Shown here piece after piece: positions 1 to 5,197 of a stretch of 5,197 bases of DNA (within the stretch, counting starts at the first letter, position 1; each line of letters begins with the position of its first letter). Both the position numbers and the translations under genes were made by a program. The stretch spans positions 1 through 5,197 of the forward strand of contig CAJYHD010000793.1 in NCBI GenBank assembly GCA_913773715.1, given 5' to 3'. The notes beneath the pieces are model-generated. The model had not been told where the DNA came from. It searched no databases and saw only the letters and a program-made list of their open reading frames with translations. Origin of the DNA: an uncultured Sphingobium sp. Lineage in GTDB: Bacteria > Pseudomonadota > Alphaproteobacteria > Sphingomonadales > Sphingomonadaceae.

Positions 1-123
1 ACCGCCGAACCCAACCTCGACACCCGCCATGGTGCGGGCCTCGCGGCGGCGCTGTTCCTGCTGGTGTTCTGCTTCCTCGCCTGGGGCGCCTACCAGAACG
101 TCTGGCGCGACATTAAGCACTGA
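1..123 (+). CDS. C-terminal end of an unidentified membrane protein (5' end outside window)
   Basis: Frame 1 is open from the window edge to a TGA at 121-123 and gives 40 residues. They consist of a short polar stretch (TAEPNLDTRHG), one strongly hydrophobic segment at about fragment residues 12-30 (AGLAAALFLLVFCFLAWGA), and a basic, presumably cytoplasmic tail ending WRDIKH. The third codon position is almost always G or C, as in the neighbouring genes, which supports real coding. I do not recognise the family. Its stop codon abuts the point where crtI similarity begins, with no room for the first four fifths of crtI. The gene may therefore be the upstream partner of a deletion or insertion junction, and its own last codons may not be the ancestral ones. 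Confidence 0.55.
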   Translation, partial: TAEPNLDTRHGAGLAAALFLLVFCFLAWGAYQNVWRDIKH

Positions 124-391
124 TCCCCGATATCCGTTCGCGCATCGTTACGCGTTTCCACTACACGCCGCGCGACTTCGGTCGCGACCTGGCCGCGCAT
201 CATGGCAGCGCCTTCAGCCTGGAGCCGCTGCTGACGCAAAGTGCCTGGTTCCGCGCGCACAATCGCGACGATGTTCTTCCCAACCTCTATCTGGTAGGGG
301 CCGGCACCCATCCTGGCGCGGGCATCCCGGCGTGGTGGGTAGCGCCAAGGCGACCGCGGCGCTGATGCTGGAAGATTTGAGCAGGATATGA
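117..391 (+). pseudogene. crtI: crtI remnant: C-terminal fragment of phytoene desaturase with a frameshift
   Basis: CrtI is the FAD-dependent desaturase that converts phytoene to lycopene, using the product of CrtB. Frame 3 from 117 to 329 reads as the CrtI C-terminus: IPDIRSRIVTRFHYTPRDF, then HGSAFSLEPLLTQSAWF, then NLYLVGAGTHPGAGIP. The expected continuation GVVGSAKATAALMLEDL is in frame 2 (332-391). The sequence has CCCGG where an extra G would restore the frame, so one base is missing around 327-331. Without a frameshift the protein would end at 363-365 with an unrelated tail. Only about 91 of the roughly 490 residues typical of CrtI are present. Frame 3 is closed by a TAA at 114-116, and no CrtI sequence lies upstream in any frame. 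The FAD-binding N-terminus is absent, so the product cannot be a working desaturase. The alternative is a misassembly plus a sequencing error. Confidence 0.85.
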
Positions 392-972
392 TGAAGAGAC
401 TGGCGGTTTACTGCGGGTCGGCGACACCCGCTGATCTGACCTATATCGACGCGGCGCGGCATGTCGGGCGCACGCTGGCGGAGCGCGGTATCGGCGTCGT
501 CTATGGCGGCGGACGGCTCGGCCTGATGGGCGCGGTCGCTGACGCGGCGCTCGACGCGGGCGGCGAAGTCATCGGCGTCATCCCCGAAGCGCTAGTCGGC
601 GCGGAAGTCGCGCACAAGGGCTGTACGGAACTGCACGTCGTCCAGACGATGCACCAGCGCAAGCAGATGTTCACCGACCTGTCCGACGGCTTCGTGACGC
701 TGCCCGGCGGCGTCGGCACAATGGACGAATTGTGGGAAGCGATCAGCTGGGCGCAGCTTGGCTATCACGGCAAGCCCGTCGGGCTGCTCAACGTCGCGGG
801 CTTCTACGACCAGCTGATCGGCTTCAACCGGCAGATGGTGGAGGCGGGCTTCATCCGTGCGCAGCATGCCGGCATCCTGATCCATGCGGACAGCATCAAG
901 GCGCTGGTCGATGCCATGGCCGCCTATCACCCGCATGAGACGATTTTCGCGATGAAGGCGGCGCGGCTCTGA
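388..972 (+). CDS. LOG family (TIGR00730) Rossmann-fold protein, probable nucleoside 5'-monophosphate phosphoribohydrolase
   Basis: This 194-residue protein matches the LOG/YvdD-type family, which releases a base, classically a cytokinin, from its riboside 5'-monophosphate. The family features are visible in order: the N-terminal strand LAVYCGS (residues 5-11), the glycine-rich loop YGGGRLGLMG (39-48), MHQRK (88-92), and the nucleotide-binding and catalytic signature PGGVGTMDE (106-114), fitting PGGxGTxxE. The length is normal. Two adjacent ATGs (388 and 391) are possible starts. The second is better spaced from the upstream AGGA (383-386) and would overlap the crtI stop by one base; the first overlaps it as ATGA. 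The gene sits between crtI and crtB and overlaps both, so co-expression with carotenoid synthesis is likely. The true substrate in this organism is unknown, and no carotenoid role is known to me. The family assignment is firm and the substrate is not. Confidence 0.93.
   Translation: MMKRLAVYCGSATPADLTYIDAARHVGRTLAERGIGVVYGGGRLGLMGAVADAALDAGGEVIGVIPEALVGAEVAHKGCTELHVVQTMHQRKQMFTDLSDGFVTLPGGVGTMDELWEAISWAQLGYHGKPVGLLNVAGFYDQLIGFNRQMVEAGFIRAQHAGILIHADSIKALVDAMAAYHPHETIFAMKAARL
954..958 (+). promoter_or_regulatory. Putative ribosome binding site for crtB
   Basis: GAAGG lies inside the last codons of the LOG gene, 10 nt before the CTG at 969-971. It is the only purine-rich Shine-Dalgarno-like stretch close to the place where CrtB homology begins, which supports initiation at or near that CTG. 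The match is modest and spacing is at the long end. Confidence 0.4.
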
Positions 973-1925
973 ACCCACCCGTCGCCCTCGACCGTGCGGC
1001 GCTGGTCGCGCATGCGCGGGACAGCATTGCGCGGGGGTCGAAATCCTTCGCGCTCGCGTCCAAACTGTTCGATCCCGTCACGCGCGAACGGGCATGGCTG
1101 CTCTACGCCTGGTGCCGCAAGTGCGACGACATCGCCGATGGGCAGGATCATGGCGGCACGCTGACCGGTGTGTCCGATGGACAGGCGCGATTGTCGCAGA
1201 TGCGGGTGATGACCGATGCGGCGTTACGCGGAGAGCCGACCGGCGATCCCGCGTTCGACGGCTTCGGCGTCGTCATGCGCGAATGCGCCATCCCGTCGCG
1301 CTATGCCCACGACTTGCTCGAAGGATTCGCCCTCGATGCGCAGGATTGGCGACCGCGCAGCCAGGACGACATGCTGCGCTACTGCTATCATGTCGCGGGC
1401 GCGGTCGGCTGCATGATGGCGGTGCTGATGGGCGTCGATCCCGCCGATGACGCGACGCTGGACCGCGCCTGCGATCTCGGCCTCGCTTTCCAGCTTGCCA
1501 ATATCGCGCGTGACATCAGCGAGGATGAAGCGGCGGATCGCTGCTATCTGCCGATCGAGTGGCTGGTGGAGATGGATATGCCGCCTGGCGAGCACATGAA
1601 GCCGTGGTTGCGGCCCCGCCTCGCGCAACTGGGACGACGGCTTGCCGACATGGCGGCGGATTATGAGGAGAGCGCCCGGCACGGCACCGGCGCGCTCCCG
1701 CCACGCGCTGCCTGGGCAGTGCTGGCCGCTGCCGGAATCTATGGCGATATCGCCCGCGAAGTCGCACGTCGCGGCGAACGGGCATGGGATCATCGCGTCA
1801 TTACCCCCAAGCGCGACAAGATGCTCTGGGTGGCGCGTGCCGGGCTGAAGGTGCCGGGCCGCGCGGAACGGTGGCCTGCCTCTACGCCGCGTCCGGCGCG
1901 TCTCTGGTCGCGCCCGACCGCCTGA
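969..1925 (+). CDS. crtB: Phytoene synthase CrtB, apparent CTG start
   Basis: CrtB joins two geranylgeranyl diphosphates head to head to make phytoene, the committed step of carotenoid synthesis, typically at the membrane surface. From the CTG the product is 318 residues, normal for bacterial CrtB. Both Mg-diphosphate-binding aspartate motifs are present: CDDIAD (residues 52-57) and NIARDISED (178-186, fitting DxxxD), followed by RCYLP (191-195). The YHVAGAVG helix is at 140-147. The N-terminus expected of the family (ARDSIARGSKSFALAS, residues 16-31, and WLLYAWCRKCDD, 43-54) is encoded, but frame 3 has no ATG, GTG or TTG between the stop at 936-938 and a GTG at 1170. Starting at that GTG would remove the first aspartate motif. 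The CTG at 969 overlaps the LOG stop as CTGA, so coupled initiation is the best reading. A point mutation or sequencing error in an original ATG or GTG is the alternative. Confidence 0.9.
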   Translation: MNPPVALDRAALVAHARDSIARGSKSFALASKLFDPVTRERAWLLYAWCRKCDDIADGQDHGGTLTGVSDGQARLSQMRVMTDAALRGEPTGDPAFDGFGVVMRECAIPSRYAHDLLEGFALDAQDWRPRSQDDMLRYCYHVAGAVGCMMAVLMGVDPADDATLDRACDLGLAFQLANIARDISEDEAADRCYLPIEWLVEMDMPPGEHMKPWLRPRLAQLGRRLADMAADYEESARHGTGALPPRAAWAVLAAAGIYGDIAREVARRGERAWDHRVITPKRDKMLWVARAGLKVPGRAERWPASTPRPARLWSRPTA

Positions 1926-1940
1926 CCTTTTCGACAGTCC

Positions 1941-1971
1941 AAAAAAAGGGCCGGTACTTTCGTACCGACCC
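1941..1971 (-). terminator. Rho-independent terminator of the glnK-amtB operon
   Basis: Read on the - strand, a 10-bp stem (arms 1962-1971 and 1948-1957) closes on a GAAA tetraloop (1958-1961) and runs straight into seven T (1941-1947). On the - strand the one non-Watson-Crick position is a G-U wobble. On the + strand the same position is a C-A mismatch and there is no T-tract, so the element is built for the - strand, downstream of amtB. crtB ends only 15 bp beyond on the other strand and has no obvious terminator of its own. Confidence 0.9.
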
Positions 1972-1977
1972 CTAGGC

Positions 1978-1996
1978 ATGTTCGCAGGAGGAACAT
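1978..1996 (-). other. Hairpin in the amtB 3' untranslated region (middle of three)
   Basis: ATGTTC (1978-1983) and GAACAT (1991-1996) form a 6-bp perfect inverted repeat with a 7-nt loop, between the amtB-proximal hairpin and the terminator. It is weaker than its neighbours and could be chance, or a third element of a structured 3' end. Confidence 0.5.
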
Positions 1997-2001
1997 CTGG
2001 A

Positions 2002-2027
2002 GGCTGGCGGGCAAATACCCACCAGCC
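2002..2027 (-). other. Strong hairpin just after the amtB stop codon
   Basis: A 10-bp inverted repeat (arms 2002-2011 and 2018-2027, loop of 6) lies 13 bp after the amtB stop. On the - strand all ten positions pair, one of them as a U-G wobble. On the + strand that position is a C-A mismatch, so the structure belongs to the amtB transcript. No T-tract follows it, so it is not itself a typical intrinsic terminator. Protection of the mRNA 3' end or a 3'-derived small RNA are possible roles. Confidence 0.65.
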
Positions 2028-2040
2028 GAACTTGAGAAAC

Positions 2041-3387
2041 TTACGGGTTGTAGGCGCGCTCGCCATGTTCGCCGAGGTCGAGGCCTTCATACTCGACCTC
2101 CTGGCTTACCCGCAGACCGGTCACGGCCTTGGCGATGAAGATAGCGATCACGGTGCCGACCGATGCCCAGACGATGGTGGTCAGGACCGCTTCGATTTGC
2201 ACGACCAGCTTGGCACCGATGTCGTAATCCGCCGCGCCGGGGCCGCCGAGCGAGGGCGCATAGACGATCGCCGTGCCGATTGCGCCGACCATGCCGCCGA
2301 TGCCATGGATGCCGAAGGCGTCCAGGCTGTCGTCATAGCCGAGCTTGGGCTTGAGGACGGTGACCGCGTAGAAGCAGATGATCGAGGCGACCGCACCCAG
2401 CACGATCGCGCCGAACGGCCCGCTGTTGCCAGCCGCCGGGGTGACGGCGACGAGGCCCGCAACAATGCCCGAGCAGAAGCCCAGCGCCGAACCCTTGTGG
2501 CCGTTGATGCGCTCGGCAAGCATCCAGAACAGGGCAGCCGAAGCGGTGGCGACGAAGGTATTGATCATGGCGAGAGCCGCCGAACCATTGGCTTCCAGCG
2601 CGGAGCCGGCGTTGAAGCCGAACCAGCCGACCCACAGAAGGCCGGTGCCGACGCCCGTCAGCGTCAGGCTGTGCGGCGGCATAGGTTCCTTGGGGAAACC
2701 GATGCGCTTGCCAAGGATCAGTGCAGCAACGAGAGCGGATACGCCCGCGTTGATGTGGACGACGGTACCACCCGCAAAGTCGAGTGCGCCCGCCTTGAAG
2801 AACACGCCGCTCGATGCCCAGACCATGTGTGCGATCGGGAAATAAACGATCGTCAGCCACACGGCGGCAAATACCATCACGGCCGAGAATTTGATCCGCT
2901 CGACGACCGATCCCAGCACCAGCGCGATGGTGATCGCAGCGAAGGTCATCTGGAAGCAGACGAAGACATATTCCGGTATTTCGACGCCGGGGGTGAAGGT
3001 CGCTGCCTGCGATGCGGGCGTGATGCCCTTCAGGAAGGCCTTGCCGAAGGTGGAGACATAGCCAGACAGTCCGCTGGTATAATCGGGGCCGAACGCCATC
3101 GAGTAACCGTACATCACCCAGATCAGCATCGCGAGACAGGCGACGGCGCCAATCTGCGTCATGACCGACAGCATGTTCTTGGTGCGGACGAGACCGCCGT
3201 AGAAAAGTGCCAGGCCCGGCAGGATCATCGCCAGAACCAGTACGGTGGAGATCATCATCCAGGCGGTGTCGCCCTTGTTGACGGTCGCGGCGGGTGCCGC
3301 AGCGGCCTGCGCCCAGGCGGGCGCGGCGGCGAAGAGCGACAGGGCTGCCGCCCCCGCCACGCCGCCAAGAGTTTTGGTGAAGCTCAT
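2041..3387 (-). CDS. amtB: Ammonium channel AmtB
   Basis: AmtB is a trimeric inner-membrane channel for ammonium/ammonia uptake, closed by the PII protein GlnK. The 448-residue product starts with a cleavable signal peptide (residues 1-26, ending APAWA before QA), as in many proteobacterial AmtBs, then about eleven hydrophobic segments. The conserved pore residues are visible: Asp203 in LDFAGGTVVHINAG, and the twin-His pair His211 and His361 (in FGIHGIGG), 150 residues apart as in E. coli AmtB. The family signatures GLALFYGGLVR (58-68), VVERIKFSA (161-169) and GLLWVGWFGFNAGSAL (249-264) are intact. The start is fixed by an AAGGAGG seven bases upstream. The gene lies 12 bp downstream of glnK and shares its promoter. 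The cytoplasmic tail (about 425-448) is short and acidic. The length is normal and I see no defects. Confidence 0.98.
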   Translation of the reverse strand: MSFTKTLGGVAGAAALSLFAAAPAWAQAAAAPAATVNKGDTAWMMISTVLVLAMILPGLALFYGGLVRTKNMLSVMTQIGAVACLAMLIWVMYGYSMAFGPDYTSGLSGYVSTFGKAFLKGITPASQAATFTPGVEIPEYVFVCFQMTFAAITIALVLGSVVERIKFSAVMVFAAVWLTIVYFPIAHMVWASSGVFFKAGALDFAGGTVVHINAGVSALVAALILGKRIGFPKEPMPPHSLTLTGVGTGLLWVGWFGFNAGSALEANGSAALAMINTFVATASAALFWMLAERINGHKGSALGFCSGIVAGLVAVTPAAGNSGPFGAIVLGAVASIICFYAVTVLKPKLGYDDSLDAFGIHGIGGMVGAIGTAIVYAPSLGGPGAADYDIGAKLVVQIEAVLTTIVWASVGTVIAIFIAKAVTGLRVSQEVEYEGLDLGEHGERAYNP

Positions 3388-3394
3388 CTTTCCC

Positions 3395-3401
3395 CCTCCT
3401 T
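3395..3401 (-). promoter_or_regulatory. Strong amtB ribosome binding site overlapping the glnK stop
   Basis: On the - strand the sequence reads TAAGGAGG: the glnK TAA (3402-3400) overlaps a full AAGGAGG Shine-Dalgarno element by two bases, with a 7-nt spacer to the amtB ATG. Ribosomes terminating on glnK would be placed directly on the amtB initiation site, which suggests translational coupling of sensor and channel. Confidence 0.85.
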
Positions 3402-3738
3402 ACAGCGCGGTTTCGCCAGTCTCGCCGGTGCGGATACGCACAGCCTGACCAACATCGAGGACGAAAATCTTGCCGTCGCCGATGGCGCCCGAGTTTGCCG
3501 CCGCCTGCGTCGCTTCCACGACACGGGGCGCGAGATCGTCGTCGCAGACCACCTCGATCTTGATCTTGGGAACCATGTTGGTCGAATATTCCGCGCCGCG
3601 GTAGATTTCGGTCTGCCCCTTCTGGCGGCCGAAGCCCTTCACTTCGCTGACCGTCATCCCGGCGATGCCGAGCGAGGAGAGTGCCTCGCGGACATCGTCA
3701 AGCTTGAACGGCTTGATGATAGCCATGACAAGTTTCAT
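3400..3738 (-). CDS. glnK: Nitrogen regulatory PII protein GlnK
   Basis: This 112-residue PII signal protein senses ATP/ADP and 2-oxoglutarate, is uridylylated under nitrogen limitation, and plugs AmtB when ammonium is plentiful. The canonical numbering is preserved throughout: the N-terminal strand and helix AIIKPFKLDDVREAL (residues 6-20), the T-loop with Gly37, uridylylation site Tyr51 (RGAEYSTN, 47-54) and Lys58, the IGDGKIFV motif (86-93, Lys90), and Arg101 and Arg103 near the C-terminus. The start at 3738 gives the usual PII N-terminus and has an AAGGGGG ribosome binding site (3743-3749). An internal ATG at residue 5 would cut into the first strand. glnK is named from its position immediately before amtB; a glnB paralogue would have a nearly identical sequence. 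It is transcribed from the sigma-54 promoter at 3775-3789. Confidence 0.97.
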   Translation of the reverse strand: MKLVMAIIKPFKLDDVREALSSLGIAGMTVSEVKGFGRQKGQTEIYRGAEYSTNMVPKIKIEVVCDDDLAPRVVEATQAAANSGAIGDGKIFVLDVGQAVRIRTGETGETAL

Positions 3739-3774
3739 GTCGCCCCCTTGATTGGTGTACCGGGAACAACATCA

Positions 3775-3789
3775 GCAAAAGCCGTGCCA
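3775..3789 (-). promoter_or_regulatory. Sigma-54 (RpoN) -24/-12 promoter of glnK-amtB
   Basis: On the - strand the sequence is TGGCACGGCTTTTGC, a full match to the TGGCAC-N5-TTGC consensus with exact spacing. It lies 36 bp upstream of the glnK ATG, which puts the predicted start of transcription near 3763 and leaves a leader of about 25 nt. Nitrogen-regulated glnK-amtB operons commonly use this promoter class with NtrC as activator. I could not identify a convincing NtrC palindrome in the roughly 100 bp upstream. Confidence 0.92.
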
Positions 3790-3877
3790 GTTTGTTAAAC
3801 GCGGGTTAACGGGATGATGCACGATCCGCCTTAGCGATCGAAGCGCCGAAAATTTGGGCAGATGATCCTCGATGCTC

Positions 3878-3898
3878 AAAAAATAGGCAGCTTGCCTA
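3878..3898 (-). terminator. Rho-independent terminator embedding the DUF924 stop codon
   Basis: On the - strand TAGGCA (3898-3893) pairs with TGCCTA (3889-3884) around an AGC loop, and six T follow (3883-3878). The stem is only 6 bp but perfect, and the DUF924 stop codon TAG is its first three bases. It would end the transcript before the glnK promoter, separating the two - strand units. Confidence 0.75.
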
Positions 3899-4471
3899 CC
3901 AGTCGCCGCCTTCTTCGATGGCGCTCTGTTCTTCGGGTCGTGTTTTTCGCCCGAGCACTGCGTTACGATGTGGAAAGCGGCCGTACTGCGCAATGATATC
4001 GTGATGTTCGCGCGCAAACTGTAGCGACTTTTCGTCACCTGCACCTTCGAACAAGGTCAGGGACAACTCCTGGTCCTCCAGGACCTCGCTGTGCATGAAG
4101 GGCATGTAGAAGAAGAGACGGCCCGCGCCGCCGATCTGAATGTCATAGCCTTGCGCGATGGCACCGCGCGCAATGTCGCGGGCTATCACGTCCGTTGCAA
4201 ATGCATCTGTAGTGCCCCGAAACATATTGCGCGGAAGCTGATCGAAAAGGATGACCGCAGCCAGCGCGTCATCTGCGCGATCGAGAAATGCCTCGGCGGC
4301 GAGGGCGCGCTTCTCTTCCCAAAGCGAACGATATTCACTCTCGCAAAGCCGATCTAGCGAAGGATCATGGCTCCACCAGTCCTGCTCTCCGACCTTATTG
4401 AACCAGAAGTCGAGCAAAGCCGCCGCCCAATCGGCAGTCACGGCATCATGGCTATCGGTCAGCATGTTCAT
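3896..4471 (-). CDS. DUF924 family protein
   Basis: This 191-residue soluble protein belongs to DUF924 (tetratricopeptide-like helical fold); no biochemical function is established that I know of. The family landmarks are clear: FWF near the N-terminus (residues 22-24), DQLPRNMFRGT (77-87), RLFFYMPFMHSEVLEDQ (118-134), and HHDIIAQYGRFPHRN (156-170) followed by VLGR. The reading frame stays open upstream to 4618, but that extension is arginine-rich and overlaps the tldD 3' end, so I chose the ATG at 4471 just before the conserved part; the ATG at 4465 is also possible. No strong ribosome binding site is visible for either. It lies 56 bp after tldD on the same strand, with no terminator seen between, so co-transcription with tldD is plausible. 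It ends in its own terminator. Confidence 0.9.
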   Translation of the reverse strand: MNMLTDSHDAVTADWAAALLDFWFNKVGEQDWWSHDPSLDRLCESEYRSLWEEKRALAAEAFLDRADDALAAVILFDQLPRNMFRGTTDAFATDVIARDIARGAIAQGYDIQIGGAGRLFFYMPFMHSEVLEDQELSLTLFEGAGDEKSLQFAREHHDIIAQYGRFPHRNAVLGRKTRPEEQSAIEEGGDW

Positions 4472-4527
4472 GCCCGAATCAATGATCCGGCGGCGGGGCG
4501 GTTCCCGCCGCTCATGCCCGCCAAGTC

Positions 4528-5197
4528 TCAGGTCGCCGTGCCGCCGACCGTCAGGCCTTCCATCAGCAGCGTCGGTTGACCGACACCGGCAGGCACGCTT
4601 TGCCCACCCTTGCCGCACATACCGATTCCTTCGTCCAGCGCCCAGTCGTTGCCGACACCGATCACCTTGGTGAGTGCGGTCGGACCATCGCCGATCAGCG
4701 TCGCGCCCTTGATCGGATCGCCGATCCTGCCGTTCTCCACCTTATAGGCTTCGGTGCAGGAAAAGACGAACTTGCCCGAGACGATGTCGACCTGTCCGCC
4801 GCCGAAGCTCTTGGCGAAGATGCCAGTCTTCATGCGGCTCAGCAATTCTTCGGGATCATCGTTGCCGCCCTTGATGAAGGTATTGGTCATGCGTGGCATC
4901 GGGGCGTGGGCGTAGCTTTCGCGGCGGCCATTGCCGGTCGGCGCGACGCCCATCAGGCGCGCGTTGAGCCGGTCCTGCATATAGCCACGCAATATGCCGT
5001 CTTCGATCAGAATATTTTCCTGCGTCGGTGTGCCTTCGTCATCGATCGACAGCGATCCGCGGCGGTTCATGATGCTGCCGTCGTCGACGACGGTGACGCC
5101 GGGCGCGGCGACGCGTTCGCCGGTGCGCCCGGAAAAGGCGCTGGTGCCCTTGCGGTTGAAGTCGCCTTCCAGACCATGGCCGATCGCTTCATGCCCT
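4528..5197 (-). CDS. tldD: Metalloprotease TldD, C-terminal part (5' end outside window)
   Basis: TldD forms a heterodimeric zinc metalloprotease with TldE (PmbA). It degrades unfolded peptides and, where such substrates exist, processes microcins, antitoxins or modified peptides. The 222 residues visible are the C-terminal half. They begin at the window edge with the zinc motif HEAIGH (fitting HExxxH) in [17 protein letters not shown]. The family stretches [41 protein letters not shown] and PMPRMTNTF follow. Near the C-terminus is [17 protein letters not shown], whose cysteine is the likely third zinc ligand, and the protein ends LTVGGTAT. All visible catalytic residues are intact. No tldE/pmbA and no peptide substrate gene are in the window. 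The internal ATG at 5070 is not the start, because conserved sequence continues upstream to the edge. Confidence 0.96.
   Translation of the reverse strand, partial: GHEAIGHGLEGDFNRKGTSAFSGRTGERVAAPGVTVVDDGSIMNRRGSLSIDDEGTPTQENILIEDGILRGYMQDRLNARLMGVAPTGNGRRESYAHAPMPRMTNTFIKGGNDDPEELLSRMKTGIFAKSFGGGQVDIVSGKFVFSCTEAYKVENGRIGDPIKGATLIGDGPTALTKVIGVGNDWALDEGIGMCGKGGQSVPAGVGQPTLLMEGLTVGGTAT

Noticed and set aside
29..391. A 120-codon open frame read as a single small gene
   Set aside because: Only its last 20 or so residues match a family (the CrtI C-terminus). The rest is the out-of-frame reading of the membrane-protein tail and the frame 3 crtI segment.
1971..1976. CCTAGG palindrome beside the terminator
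   Set aside because: It is a six-base palindrome expected by chance; no repeat or mobile-element boundary is seen around it.
1224..2090. A 288-codon open frame on the - strand opposite crtB
   Set aside because: It is antisense to crtB, is Arg- and Ala-rich, crosses the amtB terminator and overlaps the amtB 3' end. It looks like a shadow of the crtB codons.
1978..3798. A 606-codon open frame on the + strand opposite amtB and glnK
   Set aside because: It lies almost wholly antisense to two well-recognised genes. Its product is very rich in Asp, Arg, Gly and His with no recognisable domain, which is typical of an antisense frame kept open by high-GC codon bias. No ribosome binding site supports it.
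3793..3820. Repeated GTTAA motifs upstream of the glnK promoter
   Set aside because: Two short direct copies about 10 bp apart are too little to call an operator, and they do not match an NtrC or IHF site.
4472..4618. N-terminal extension of the DUF924 gene to the ATG at 4618
   Set aside because: The extra 49 residues are arginine-rich, overlap the tldD 3' end and have no family match; the family's usual length fits the start at 4471.

Overview
The window is high-GC DNA whose gene content and protein sequences look like a sphingomonad-type alphaproteobacterium (inference from the carotenoid genes, the glnK-amtB pair and the DUF924 and TldD sequences; no search was run). The + strand carries the 3' part of a carotenoid operon. 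The - strand carries an ammonium sensing and uptake operon, a DUF924 gene and the 3' part of tldD. The two blocks converge at about position 1950.

Positions 1-1925 (+): the last 40 codons of an unidentified membrane protein; a damaged remnant of phytoene desaturase (crtI) keeping only about 90 C-terminal residues, with a one-base frameshift in them; an intact LOG-type (TIGR00730) nucleoside-monophosphate phosphoribohydrolase; and phytoene synthase (crtB). The cistrons overlap by a few bases or less, as in a translationally coupled operon. crtB has no ATG, GTG or TTG at its proper 5' end and seems to start at a CTG overlapping the previous stop codon.

Positions 1941-3789 (-): glnK and amtB form a tight operon. 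A consensus-perfect sigma-54 promoter precedes glnK. The glnK stop codon lies inside the amtB ribosome binding site. A Rho-independent terminator with a GAAA loop follows amtB, preceded by two further hairpins in the 3' untranslated region. Here the PII protein GlnK would gate the AmtB ammonium channel, with expression set by nitrogen status through RpoN and probably NtrC.

Positions 3878-5197 (-): a DUF924 protein gene, with an intrinsic terminator that starts at its own stop codon, lies 56 bp downstream of a 5'-truncated tldD (metalloprotease; the HExxxH motif is at the window edge).

No CRISPR array, tRNA, rRNA or insertion sequence was seen, and no gene-free stretch exceeds about 160 bp. 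I did not find an obviously new multi-gene system. The best leads are the broken crtI with its abrupt junction, the CTG-started crtB, and the structured amtB 3' untranslated region.
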